From positions 62,001 to 126,000 of the forward strand of contig WTXI01000048.1 of the NCBI GenBank assembly GCA_022376515.1: a stretch of 64,000 nucleotides of DNA. The letters run 5' to 3'. The notes below the pieces were generated by a model that did no database searches, had not been told where the DNA came from, and saw nothing but the letters and a program-made list of their open reading frames with translations. The position numbers and the translations under genes are program-made. This document shows positions 12,175 to 23,942 of this stretch, in pieces. The number at the start of each line of letters is the position of its first letter. The first letter of the stretch is position 1. The DNA is from Lactifluus volemus (Eukaryota > Basidiomycota > Agaricomycetes > Russulales > Russulaceae).

Positions 12175-12551
12175 ATGCGTCCTTCCATCGTTGCATGTGT
12201 TCTTTTGGCTTTGGCTGCTTCACCCACCTTTGCCGCGCCGGTCATTACACCTATGAGTGGTGGCAATGACAACCTTGAGAGATCCCACGAGACTCGACCA
12301 GCCCAGGGTGATTAATACCGTTGATTCCAATTGACGATTGTATTCAGAACACTTCCATTTGTATAGGTAAACGTAATGGCGATCCGTACAGCGATGCCTT
12401 GTTGGAGTTACTCACTCAACGATCGGGAACTGAGGAGGCCATATTAGACCGCGGTATTCAGGAAGACTTTGCGGCTAGTATCCTTCAGGCGATCAACGGT
12501 CGTTCGAACAACATTCTCGGTAGAGACGACGCCAACCACGCCATGACGTAG
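12175..12551 (+). pseudogene. decayed tandem copy of the small secreted protein
   Basis: ATG 12175 opens MRPSIVACVLLALAASPTFAA, almost identical to the signal peptide at 9844, but the frame stops at TAA 12313-12315 after 46 residues. In another frame (from about 12351) the C-terminal part resumes: a tail with ILQAINGRSNNILGR that matches LLQALNSRSNDIFNR of copy 1, ending at 12549-12551. No splice pair I tried rejoins the frames in phase. 5' and 3' flanks are also shared. The KR site is not evident in this copy. Confidence 0.65.
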
Positions 12552-13561
12552 GTCATACCGCCGATCGGGTGAAATGCTTTCCTGACTAGTTCTCATTTAT
12601 TAGCCCGGGCGAACTCTTCGCCACTGCGATGTTGCTGGCAAGCCAGAATAATCCTACCTTTACGACGCGGTAAACCAGCCTCATAGATGGACTTTTTTAT
12701 ACGGACCCTTTTTTGTTCAATTAGTCACCGTACGGTCCGTAGTGTAACGTAAACGTAAAGTGCTGAACATGGCTACATAGAAACCGTACGATGGCACGAT
12801 GGCAGAACATTTTTATATCAAACATTTCGGCAGTGCTTGTGCTTTCCACAGTGCCAGGACGTTTCAGTCCCATCGAGACATGACGAAAGGAGCAAGAGGT
12901 GGCATTGTAGCCAACGGGCACGGATGCGTGTATTCTTTTACCATGGTTGAAAGCGCATAAAATGAAGGTTTACGATGGGGATGACGAGGGAAGAAAGGTG
13001 AGGTGGTTAGGTGAACTGAACACAGAACGAACAAACCTCTGAAATATGCGCGCGACCCGCAAATCCCACACAACGAGCGCTCCCCTACGCCATACAAATA
13101 GGCACGGTACCGAATAGCTTACATTCAGACTAGTATAATCGGATGCTGGAAATACATAAGGGACAGGAACGTCACCGCAAGCCTGCCTTGTACATAGCTG
13201 CGAAGGACACTGTGGCCGGCGCTGCCCACACTTCAACTCGAACGTGCTTCGTCCTTGTCCATTTCGGTTTTCCCGAGAATATCGCGGCCGTGTATGGAAT
13301 TACGTGTTCAGCATCCGTCTATTTCAAGTTCACGCCGCCACGGCACAGCAGAAAGGAAGGAGCTACGATACGTTGCGAAGTACAAGGCGCTCAAACCTGG
13401 GATTGATAAAAAGAGCTGTCTGTGAAAAAGAGACACATGAATGATGGAAGGCCGCTCTTTATCGTAAATGTGTTCGACTCGATGGTGTAGCTTCTACGAC
13501 GGTGCACACAGATAGCCAGTTAAGAACACCTGAACGTATGCTTGACCAAGAACAATAAATG
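12552..13561. other. gene-free stretch
   Basis: The first about 100 nt still resemble the 3' flank of the first secreted-protein copy. The rest shows only overlapping short open frames without splice or motif support. Confidence 0.4.
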
Positions 13562-14697
13562 TGCACCTATATACATATACTAGTACAGTCGTCGTCGTAA
13601 ACCTTCTTCTAAATATTGAATCTGTCTGCGTTTAAGGGAAGCAGATCCGGGCACAGTGGGTTCGGAGGGTGGACGAGAGGAACGATGGTTGGATGAAGTG
13701 TTGAGGTGACGAGTTGAAGGATGAGGTAATGACGGGGGTCGAGAAGGCTTTACTACAATGCTGGTACCTTTTGCAGGTGATGAGAAAAGGATATTTGTAT
13801 GTATGGGAGATGCAGGGAAATTACCACTGGGAGGGGAAGCACCGGCTGAAGCAATGACTGGAGTGGCAAACGAGCTGGAACGGACTGCTTTGGAAGTTGA
13901 TGTAACAAGCGGGCCGCGACAGGCTACGTCAGAGACTGGGGTAGCAAGCAGGCTGTAATGGGCCGGGATCGAGGCTGGGGTGGCCGGGGATGGGGTGGAA
14001 AAAGGGTTGGGTTGCGGGGCTCTCTTGGAGAAACGGCATGACCAGCCAAGACGTGGTCGAAATTTCTTGCCCATGCAAAGAAAGGGTTGAGGGTCAATAG
14101 AAAAAAGGGAAATATGACAACTAATGAGTAAACGTGGGCTCCAAATGAAGATGATACGAGGAGGGGCGCAGCGCTTCTTATGCATGCCAGTGAGCACAGA
14201 CAAACAATAGGACGTAGGAAAAGCGGGAGGCCCCAGCAGTGCCCTGGCCGTGGACATCAGCTTGAAGCGCAGCAATTGTACGCGAATGCCAGTGTGTCTT
14301 ACCTTTAGATCTGGATGAGCCGCGATCACGAACTAAGCGTTATTATCGCTCTTGTCTCGAGTTGCCTTATCTTATAGATTAGCCCACTGCCATCAGGTCA
14401 TCAGATCATCTGGCATGTCCATCAGTGCGCGCAAAAGTACGTATTGGGACTCTCAGGCTCTCACACCCAACAGCCGATTGGGCACTCACAACGTGCCTTG
14501 CAATTCGTGGTCCTGTGACGACGTGAGAAGTTTCGGGCGGGGGAAAAGTCAAATTATCGAGGGTTGGTGTTGAACGCTTTTGTCTTGGACATTTCCACAA
14601 ACGGGATATCTACCTTTCGTCCTTTCTGTGGCCTAACCGCACCCTTTTGTCTCACAAAGCTTTTAGAGGTGTCGGGCGGTGTGGCGGTGTACCCAGT
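13562..14697 (-). repeat. 1.15 kb duplicated element, inverted copy 1
   Basis: Matches 23943-25121 in inverse orientation along its whole length with many substitutions and small indels. Shared landmarks include CTAAAAGCTTTGTGAGAC at one end, AGATCTAAAGGTAAGACACAC in the middle and TAGTATATGTATATA at the other end. No terminal inverted repeats or target-site duplication are evident, so it may be a duplicated gene rather than a transposon. It contains the reading frame listed separately. Confidence 0.75.
13580..14074 (-). CDS. Ser/Pro-rich protein of the inverted element, copy 1 (164 aa)
   Basis: Unrecognised. ATG 14074 gives MGKKFRPRLGW, then a basic and Ser/Pro/Thr-rich, probably disordered sequence ending RRRQ/LEEGLRRR-like. 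The frame is conserved with the copy at 24585: KRAPQPNP, LLATPVSDVACRGPLVTSTS and FATPV recur, while silent and small in-frame changes accumulate. That argues for past protein-level constraint. The longer frame upstream (to 14329) crosses a GTAAGAC donor-like site and may contain intron. No domain. Confidence 0.5.
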   Translation of the reverse strand: MGKKFRPRLGWSCRFSKRAPQPNPFSTPSPATPASIPAHYSLLATPVSDVACRGPLVTSTSKAVRSSSFATPVIASAGASPPSGNFPASPIHTNILFSSPAKGTSIVVKPSRPPSLPHPSTRHLNTSSNHRSSRPPSEPTVPGSASLKRRQIQYLEEGLRRRLY

Positions 14698-14899
14698 CGG
14701 AATACGTCGTTCCAACCATATTTTTTCAGGAAGTTGTTCGAAAAGTCCGTAATATCGACACCGACAACAATCACCTTATCTGTGTGTAGTACTGCGCCTT
14801 GTCCAGATGCTGATTTCATGGGTTCAAGTTGAAAGTTTCGAAAGTTGACCGCATGTGTCACGTGAGATTGTCTTATTGTTTGCCAGTGTAGTTGGTTGC

Positions 14900-17800
14900 C
14901 CATCCTCCTTTCACGAACACCAGAAAAGTGCCGTGATTCAGATTCGTATGTTAAACTCTTTTACACTCACGATTCCGCTGAAATTATTACGACAGCTCAC
15001 CGAAATGGAACCGAAGTTGCCACTCCAGGTGACGGGTTCGTATCTGTACGTTACCGTCTCCGACAAGTACTAAATCTGTTTCTTTTACTAGTTCTCAGAG
15101 TGCACAACCTCCCCCATCTCAAGACCTTGCTTGGAAAAAAAGGACAGTTTTACGCTACTGTGACTGACAGGGAGAAAACGTGGCAGACGCGATTGGTGCG
15201 GAGCGTAGGACGACGAGTTGAATGGAACGAGAACGTCGCATTGTAAGAAATGTCGTTTGTTTTACTCCCATTCGTAACTGAGCCTCCTGCAGCGTTATAC
15301 AGCCACTCTCCCGCATTGTAGTATCCCTGTATGCGAAATGACCATGAGAAAAGACATTCTTGTTGGAAGGCAGGAAATATCGGTGAACCTAGAGGCGGTT
15401 CGTCCGTTTCTTTGCTTTATTACTCATGCGTCTGGCTGAGCATCCTGCATATAGAACTTGGCGTTGTTTTCAATAGTACCGACGCAGGCGATGGACACCC
15501 AACGGAACCAACCACACTCTTCTTGATGATCGCCATGTCACCAACGCCCCTTCCTCTTCGAATGTTGTAGTCGAGACGCTGAACCCTGCAACGGCAGATC
15601 CAGACAGCTCTGTGGCTCAAGGCGGGACTCCGAGTCTTACTGTCCCGTTCGACAATGAAGCCATGCAGCCCACGGCATTTGCTACCACTGTGTCGTCTTT
15701 ATCCCCGAAAGGTGACTCTCCCACTGAGAGCGATGATCCTCGACGTTCAGCACCGGACAGCCAGACGGAGACGTCGCGCACCGCTCTCCGTCGCGCTGAG
15801 GAATCTATCAGCACGATAAAAACGTGGAAACGTGCTGTTAGTGTTATCAAGTTGTGATGGACGCCGTCGGTCCAATCGCAGCAGTATGCCTAATATCGTT
15901 TTTCATTTCGTCGTTGATATAACTTCCGTTTTTTAGCTGAATCCTATGCAAGAGTAGCGTGGAGTCTGCTCTCAAAAATTCCCGAGGTGCATCCTTTGTC
16001 TTCTTCGATGATATGGGACATTCAATCCTTTCTTTCGTCTTGATGTTAGAGCTTGCTGAGGCAGGTTGAACGTGACGGCAACGTCGAACACTACTTGAGG
16101 CGATACGGGATGGTTTGAATTTGCAGAGGAGGCTAATACGTTAGGAATATCAAGCCGGAGTCTAAGCAGGCGCAATTCTCGAGGAGATGCTTGAGTGTGT
16201 CACCGAATGTGCTGAATTTATCAGATCGTATGCGGAAGATGTGCAGTTGGTACGTTTCTTGACTTGTCATTGGCTTCATAAAACATATGATTTGCAGGAA
16301 AGCGGGCTTTGAAGAATATTCTTGGACCAGTTGATGGAAAAGTCGAAGACTACCGCACGAACCTTGTCCGACTTCGAGACAGTTTCCTCGCCCGTGCTGC
16401 TGTCACCATCGAAATCACTGTGCTAGAAGTTGGTGCGTAATTATAAATTCGTCCGATCGTGGATCTGACAAAGGACACCCACAGAATTGGACGCAAAGAT
16501 CAGAGAAATGCCATATAAGGGAGGCTGGCGATTTGGCTCAGAGAAGCGTTGTCTTCCGGGCACACGCGAAGACTTTTTGGATCATATTATGAAGTGGGTT
16601 GAAAACCCCGAATCCAAGTGTGGTCTTGTTCTCCTCGGCCAGGCAGGCACAGGAAAATCGTCGATTGCGCACGAGGTTGCACGCCGCCTCGACAAGAAGT
16701 GCCTCGGCTCTTACTTTGCGTTTCTGCGCAAAGAACAATCGAAAGATGAGGCTTACCAACTATTCACGACACTTGCTCGTGATCTCTCTGATCGCCATCC
16801 TGCGTTCAAACTCGCTCTCGGGAGGGCCATCAACGATAATTCCTCTCTTCGTGGTACCCGGGACTATCATACACTTTTCGAATGCCTCCTCGTCGAGCCG
16901 CTCAAGAATCTACCACTTCCCGGACCGATTCTTATCGTGATCGATGCACTGGATGAGAGTGGAGATACAAGTGGTCAAGACGGTCTGCACACGTTTCTGG
17001 CTGAACATCTGGTCTATTTCCCATCACAATTCCGGGTACTCGTCACCACGAGGTCTGAAGGTGGAATCGAACACGCATTTGCCGAAGCGTCATCTGTTGA
17101 CATGCTCTACATGGACGATGCCAAACTGGCTGCCAAGACGGAGCAAGATATTGGCATCTATCTTCAGAAGAAACTCCCTCCAGACGTATTTAATCAGTAT
17201 GGTGTCAAACTAGCGAAGGCCGCAGAGGGTTTGTTTCAATGGGCGGCTGTTGCATGCGGGTTCATAAACACCCCTCCTGCTAGCTTTGGCTTCAGCAAGA
17301 AAAAGTGCGTACAGCGCCTGTTGGGACACTCTCGAGATGGTAATACACAAGATCCGCTGGACAAGCTATACGAAGAACTTCTGGAAGGATATTTCAAACC
17401 GCACGAGGCACAAATACTATTCCGGTCCGTGATGGGACAACTTTTTGCTGCAATTGAACCCTTGTCTATCGAATCCTTGATTGCCCTCCGAAGGCATGCC
17501 CCCATTGATGATCCCGAAGATTCTGATCCTGTCCTTGAAATGCTTCGTTACCTCGGCTCGCTGCTGAGTAACGTGACTTCAAGTGATCAAACTCGTCCCA
17601 TTGTCCCTCTCCATACCTCATTCCGCGACTTTTTGACCAACAAGAAGAGTGGCGTGTTTCACGTGGACCTTGAGGGATCCCATCGTGAGTTGGCCCATTC
17701 GTGCCTCGGGTTAATGCTCGAGAACCTGGAGTTCAACATCTGCAAGCTCGCGTCGTCATATCTTGCGAACAGCGACGTCCCTGACCTTGAATCTCGAATT

Positions 17801-20331
17801 GCCAAACACATTTCCCTTGCTTTATCGTATGCGTGCGTTTTCTGGGACAATCATTTGGAGCATCTTGCCTTCGAACACGATCTCTTCACGAAACTTCGAT
17901 CCCTGTTCGAAGCGAAGTTTTTATTTTGGCTGGAGGTACTCAGCTTCAAGAACGTTGTGGGCCTTGCTTCACCTGCATTATCACATCTGAAGACATGGTT
18001 GCGATCTGACCAGCGGAAGGTAGGCACATCGTACAATTCAATTTGGCATGTCGTGACTATTGGTTAAAGGTGCAACAGCCTTCTCCAACGGAGGTGGAGA
18101 ATTTATTTGCGTTGGTGAATGATGCGTCCGCTTTTGTGCGGTATTTCGGGATGGCCGTGGCAAGAAGTGCTCCACACATCTATATCTCTGCCCTTCCCTT
18201 CGCACCGACCTCTTCCCACATCCATGAGCAATACGCTCACCTATTTCCTCACACATTGTGCCTTGAACGTGGTCAGCTATCTCATTGGCCAGCGTTGGAA
18301 ATGGTGATTCAGGCACATGAGGGATCAGTCCTGTCTGTTGCATTCGCGCCAGATGGGCTGCGCATCGCGTCAGCTTCGGTCGATCGCACAATTCGGGTGT
18401 GGGATGCTACAACAGGAGAGATGGTAGCGGGTCCATTTACTGGACATACTGGAACGGTCTACTGCGTCTCATTTTCCCCGGACGGGGAGCGGATTGCTTC
18501 ATCCTCGAACGATGGCACTATTCGGGTGTGGGATGCTGCAACGGGAGAAGTCGTAGCAGGACCGTTTATGGGCAACATCAATTTTGTCCTTTCTGTTCAA
18601 TTTTTGCCAAACGGGCATCTCATTGCCTCCACCTCGGGAGATCGCACGATTCTGGTGTGGGATACCTCAACAGGAGAAACAGTGGGCTCACTTACTGGAC
18701 ACACCGATTGGATCTATTCTGTTGCATTCTCACCAGACAGTAAGCACATTGCTTCAGGCTCTGCAGATTGCACGATTCGTGTGTGGGACGTCGCAACAGG
18801 ACAGGTCGTAGCAGGCCCGTTCACTGGCCACACGAATCACGTCAGATCTGTTTCATTCTCGCCCGATGGGCAGCGCATAGCCTCAGCCTCGGACGATTTC
18901 ACAATTCGCGTGTGGAATGCCGCAACAGGAGAAGTTGTAGCCGGCCCCTTCATTGGACACACCGATATAGTCTGTTCTGTTGCATTCTCACCAGACGGGT
19001 TGTGCATCGCCTCGGCCTCGGTCGACAACACGGTTCGCGTTTGGGATGCCACAACTGGAGAGACTGTCACAGACCCACTCGTTGGACACGTGGAGTCAGT
19101 TTATTCCGTTGCATTTTCGCCGGACGGGCAGCGCATTGCCTCAGCCTCGGACAATAAAACGATTTGCACATGGCGTGTCGCAGCAGGAAGGGTGTCGGGC
19201 CCGTTTACTGGACATACTTCTCGGATCATCTGCGTTGCATTTTCACCAGACGGGTGGCGGATCGCTTCTGCCTCGCCGATTGCACTATATGCATCTGGGA
19301 TGCCACAACAGGAGAGGTCGTAGTAGGACCACTTACTGGACACGCCAATCAGGTGAACTTTGTCGCATTCTCACCAGATGGGCTGTGCCTTGCCTCAGCA
19401 TCGGGAGATGGCACGATCCGCACGTGGGATGCCACAACGGGAGAGGTTGTGTCTGGCCCATTTACTGGGCACACTGCTTATATCTGGTCCGTCGCATTCT
19501 CGCCAGACGGGAAGCGTATCGCTTCGGCCTCGATGGATTGCACGATTCGCGTCTGGGATGCCAAATCAGGAGAGGTCGCAGTAGGCCCGTTTACTGGACA
19601 CATCGATTCAGTGGGTGTGTTGCGTTCTCGCCGGAGGGGCGGCGCATTGCTTCGGCCTCATTGGATGGCACGATTCGAGTGTGGAATGCCACAACAGGAG
19701 AGGTCATAGCAGGCCCGTTCACTCACACCAGTTCAGTGTATTCTATTGCCTTTTCTCCGGAAGGTCAGCGCATTGCCTCGGCTCTGCGATTGCACGATTT
19801 GTGTGTGGGATGCAACAAAAGGAGACATCATAGCGGGGCCGTTTACAGGACACACCAATTGATCATTCTGTTGCATTTCGTCGGATGGACGGCACATGCA
19901 TCGGCCTCGCGAGATCGCACGATTTGCGTCTGGGATGCCGCAACGGAGAGATGAAGTGGGCCCATTTACTGGACACAGTGATAACGCCTTTTCTGTTCGT
20001 TTTCACCGGACGGGCAGCACATTGCCTCGGGCTCCGGGATTGCACGATTCGCATGTGGGACGCCCGAACAGGAGCTGTCCTAGCAGGAGTCAACTCCGCT
20101 TCATCCGAGCAGCGTATCACCTCGACCTCGCAAGATCAGGCCGTTTGTTTGGAGAAGGTCAGAACAGAAGATATCGAGAACAATCGATTTATGAACGAGT
20201 TCTTGATAAATGATGATGGTTGGATGTGTGGGGAAGGGGGAGAACTTCTTTTATGGGTTCCCAGGTTCACCGACCGTATTTCCATAGATCTAACACTGTC
20301 TGGATTGCGGGTAAGCATGAGACTTGGCTAG
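14900..20331 (+). pseudogene. C2-NACHT-WD40 protein (HET-E/STAND type), frame-broken
   Basis: Order follows agaricomycete NACHT-WD40 proteins. A C2-like N-terminus (exon from 15092: LRVHNLPHLKTLLGKKGQFY, then VSLYAK and ILVGRQEISV) is followed by a low-complexity linker, a helical region (ECAEFIRSYAEDVQL; VDGKVEDYRTNLVRLRDSF), the NACHT exon (16485-18019) and WD40 repeats to the natural-looking C-terminus (GWMCGEGGELLLWVPRF). Such STAND NTPases act as intracellular sensors, e.g. in heterokaryon incompatibility. Reading requires frame changes near 15338, several between 15850 and 16250, and near 19280, 19615, 19785, 19860-19960 and 20030, mostly single-base losses. Upstream of 15029 no ATG is convincing. 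Either decayed or mis-assembled. Confidence 0.8.
16485..19323 (+). CDS. longest intact part: NACHT domain plus eight WD40 repeats
   Basis: Within the broken gene, exon 16485-18019 and exon 18070-19323 join in phase across a 50 nt intron (GTAGGC..AAAG). Walker A is GQAGTGKSS about 50 residues in; Walker B is PILIVIDALDES about 95 residues later, typical of NACHT. SDRHPAFKLALGRAI and FRVLVTTRSEGGIE follow, then a winged-helix/superhelical stretch (RPIVPLHTSFRDFLTNK). From 18307 WD40 units of about 43 residues with SVAFSPDGQRIASAS and TIRVWDATTGE cores repeat: eight before the frame breaks near 19280, and at least six more in other frames. About 14 units would make two seven-bladed propellers. 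The nucleotide-binding motifs are intact. Confidence 0.85.
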
Positions 20332-21301
20332 ACCTGACAAAGTTTGTGCATGGATCAAATTGGGCTACGGTATATGTACACAATGTAGAAAAATAGGGTC
20401 AATTGCACCCTTTTTTTGTTTCAAAATTCCTGTCCTTGACTAATCATCGCCACGGAGCTGCCTCACCGAAGCCGATCGCTGCAGGCACTGATTTGCGATT
20501 GAAATGATAAGCCAACTCTGGTGGCCCTGAAGCAGCTTAGTTCCTTGGCTGAAAATATACCTGTTTCTCCCCAGTCGCGGGCATCATTATCGAATGAGAG
20601 ATGTGAGCGCACTGTCTTGCATTTAGCATCTTCCGTATTGATGATTGTATATTAGGAGTTGAACCATTACAGGGAGAGTGGCAAGCGGTGGTGGAAAACT
20701 AGCCACTGGCAACGTTGAAATGTCCCTGTCAATGTTGGAAAATCTGCAAGGCATGGCTTGAAGAAGCATGTCCACGAGTCGGAAGAGGTCGATGCTACAT
20801 GTTTCTTTGCACCAATTTTTTGGGGGAAGGCCAGGAAATATGAGAAAACATTGTTGAATATCCTTCAGTGTATCACAAGTCTGTCAGACGTACTACCATC
20901 GTTATCATTTGTTCTGTAGCATGACCCAAGGCACCACACTACAGTATTCGAAAAGGCGGAGCAATGTGGACAGGAAGTGGTGATCCCATAATAAAACGAG
21001 AAAGCTGGAAAACAGCCAACGGGGCGGGAGTTGGAAGAGCACATGGGGGTGAGGTAAAAACAAAGAAGACAGTCGCGGCGTCATAACCATCTACAGTGAC
21101 ACTTTCGTAGTGATCACGTGATGCATCACGTGACGATAATTTAAGGAAACTTCCGCGGTTCGGCGCAGTTCGACCGAATACTCCAATCGGTCTGGCGATT
21201 GGTCCGAGTCCGGATTGGGAGAGCGCGGCAAAATTGGAGAAAATGGAATATGATTTTTTTTTCTTCAAGAGAAGCAGAAACTCTCGCGTTTTTTTTTCCC
21301 T
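20332..21301. other. intergenic, with possible coding debris and an E-box palindrome
   Basis: From 20515 one frame stays open for about 45 codons (ALKQLSSLAENIPVSP) and neighbouring frames then look protein-like to about 20960, suggesting a small decayed gene on the plus strand; not identified. A 20 bp palindrome lies at 21114-21133. Confidence 0.35.
21114..21133. promoter_or_regulatory. perfect 20 bp palindrome with two CACGTG E-boxes
   Basis: TCACGTGATGCATCACGTGA is its own reverse complement and holds two CACGTG cores eight bases apart edge to edge. CACGTG is the classic bHLH (Cbf1/Pho4/USF class) site. It lies about 170 nt beyond the stop of the minus-strand hydrolase and 0.8 kb beyond the NACHT gene, so its target, if any, is unclear. 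Confidence 0.45.
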
Positions 21302-23115
21302 TTAGCCCATGTTGAACATCTCTGCCATGTAGTCTTGCACGCCTTCTATGACCCCCACATTATGCTTGCCCCACTTCGTCTGAAGATACGCAACTTTGCC
21401 ACCCGGTCTGTTCCCAGAGAACACCTCCACGCGTCCAACGCGCTCCATCTCACGCACAGTCACCAGCTCGCCTCGCCGCACCGCACGCTGTTGCAACAAC
21501 GCTCCAAAGTTCTTCTTTACCTCTCCAGCCACCGACGCATTCATCGTCACCGCCTCGGCCATTATTTCCGGCACCTGGGCAGGTGTTTCTCCACGAAGGC
21601 GTCGAATAACATCTGCGCATGCCAAAAGGGGATATCCTGGTCATCCTCCGCATGCACGATTAACAGTGGCGCCTTCAACCCCTGTAAACGTTATCAGCCA
21701 TAAACCCACTGGCAGTAGCAGCGTCAAAACTCGGAATTTCGGTTCCGGTCCCCCAACCCCTAGTTCGTGGCGTCATCGGCCGAATACCCCGGGCACGAAA
21801 AAAAAAAAAGCACGCATGCGGTGTCTCCGGAGGGGAAAGTGTGGCATGCAGGTGGAGGGCTTTATATGGACCACGTTTTCTAGAAAACGCTTACGAAACC
21901 TTTGAAAAAGAAACAGGACGTACCACCACTTTGGCGAGCGAATCAAACCGATGGACCATGAACCCCTTTACGAAATCTGCATGATCCAAGTGGGAAAAAA
22001 ACAATTTTAGTACAGTACCTTGTTTTCTTTGCTCGTGTGACACGCAAGCGGGGGAAGGAATGAAATGACTTACTGGCCAGATAAGGCATCACCCTGAGCG
22101 GTGCGAATAGCGGTACGAGCCCGAGGATATGATATGTATCGAGCAACGTCTCGAGCTTACTGAACGGCGAGAGCAGTACGACACCGCGAGGCCTCTCGCG
22201 GACCATGGCAGATGCCCGCATCTTCCTGTTATCGCCGCTTTTCTGCTGCGAGATCACAGCCCGAGCCTCAGCTTCGGAGCGAGAGAATTCCTCCTCAAGC
22301 GCGCTTGCGAACTGCACTGCCACACCCGTTCCAAGGCTATCGCCGACAACGAGGACGTTGTCGGGCGAAGCGCCGTTCGTGCGGAGCCAGTCCCACGCCG
22401 CGCGGGTGTCAAGCGTGAGGCCCGACTCACTTGGGGTACCCGTGGAGTCCGCAAAGCCGCGATAGTCTAGCGCAAGCACGTTCGCCCGTAGGCGTGCAGC
22501 GAATGCCTGGTATATTCGTACCCTCACCGGCACGACCCGGGTACCCGTTGTTCCGTGCAGGAAGAGGATGGTCGGGTGTGTGCGAAGTGCAGTATGGATC
22601 AGGTCATCCCGCGACGACAGGGAAGTGGACGCCAGCGACGATAGGTTTGTGGGAGCGTCATTCAAAAGGAGTGGTTTGTGCGTGGCGTAGAATGAGTCCG
22701 AAAAGGTGAACCAAGCACCAAGAGTTTCGTTATCAGCCGTTTGGATGCGAACGTTGTGTGTTTTGAATGCTACGGCAGATGCGGAAAAAATAAATCAGGA
22801 CCTAGTTGGAAATATTTCACGGCTAAAAAAATCTTACGCGCAAGGTCATACTTCTCTGGCATGTCATACTGCACAAAAAATGGTCGTTTGAGGTTGTGCA
22901 TGAAGAGGAGCCTGAGATGAAAGAGCTCATAAGTATGTGTCACACGATCAACTAAGGTGTAGTCTAAACGGGATGTATGACCCATTAACTTACTGTACTT
23001 GCGCAAAGGGTGTGGCTCCTAATAGTACTAAAAATATGTAAATGCCACCAAGAATGATGCAAAGGCGGCGAGCCTTGTGGAAAAGAATCAGATGTTTTGG
23101 GATCACCGCAGTCAT
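21302..23115 (-). CDS. ABHD12-like serine hydrolase, membrane-anchored, one frame break
   Basis: Alpha/beta hydrolase of the ABHD12/BEM46 group (lipase or lysophospholipase-like). Exons: 23115-22994, 22911-22838, 22769-22074, 21976-21924, 21681-21302. N-terminal membrane segment LCIILGGIYIFLVLLGATPF, then YDMPEKYDLA. Oxyanion region LFLHGTTGTRV, nucleophile elbow GDSLGTG, acid in HAEDDQDIP, His in KWGKHNVGV: the triad is present. Exon phases and lengths of the first two exons (122 and 74 nt) equal those of the paralogue at 35126. The last exon is one base short: after EKHLP, near 21575-21580, the frame resumes as QVPEIMAEAV if one C is restored in a C run. That looks like a recent indel or assembly error rather than an old pseudogene. 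Probable substrate is a lipid; inferred from family. Confidence 0.85.
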
Positions 23116-23942
23116 TGTAGGGAGAAGAGAGGGAGTGAGGGGAGGTCGGCGCACAGTTGGAAAGTTTGTAAGTAGTGTCGAGTCGAGGCCTTTAGTACTC
23201 CAGCTAGGTACTGTTTGTACCTGGAAAGGCAAACATGAAGAAATTTCAGAGAATATTAACCGGAAAAACGCATGGAAGGGAAGCACGATGTCGCAACACA
23301 TAGTTGGGCTAACGTCACCACTACGGTCCATCAGTCTTCCAGCTCCTGAATTTGAAAGGTCGGTTTTGCGGCCGGACGTTAGGACGCCCCAAAAGATTTG
23401 TCCATGCACCCGGCGAAAGATGCCACATGACGTTTGGGGCCTCAAATAAACCTCTTGTCCGGAGAGATGACTCTGTTTCTACAGCCGCTAGTACAGCGCA
23501 GCAGCGCTTGAACTACTAGTACTTCATAGCTTTCTCTTACAGCATCGGAGTGATGTCAAAGATGGGAAAAGACTCTGAGAGGAATTGGATGCGACCAAGC
23601 GACAGGTCAGGAGATAGGACTAGGTAGACTTTTGATAGGTTCGGAGATGTAGTTGGACGCAAGGCATATACAATTGGGGCTCGACTTGGCCGACGTGCCT
23701 GACTCGTGATCATTGCGAAGGATGAAATCTATATCCGTGACGCGCTCGTCGCTCGCTCACAGTTGGATGGCAGAATGAACGCATTGCAGATTCGGCTAAG
23801 GCCCTCTGAAAACGAGGGTCTACTACGTGGGTAAAGGTGTGTTAGTCTAAATAGAATTCTTTTTGTGGCAAATTTGACAATTTGACTCGGACGACGCCGT
23901 AGTCATGGAACCACGTGATGACTAATTCCCTTACGTACAGTC
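23116..23942. other. upstream region of the ABHD12-like gene
   Basis: Holds the promoter of the minus-strand hydrolase. Open frames at 22990-23449 on both strands overlap its first exon and are shadows. Nothing else recognised. Confidence 0.4.

Noticed and set aside
18980..19954. 324-codon frame and others beside the WD40 repeats
   Set aside because: Out-of-frame translation of the WD40 repeats; only short parts after 19615 represent the true frame after a shift.
22990..23449. 151-codon minus and 135-codon plus frames
   Set aside because: The true content is exon 1 of the ABHD12-like gene (23115-22994); the rest is read-through.
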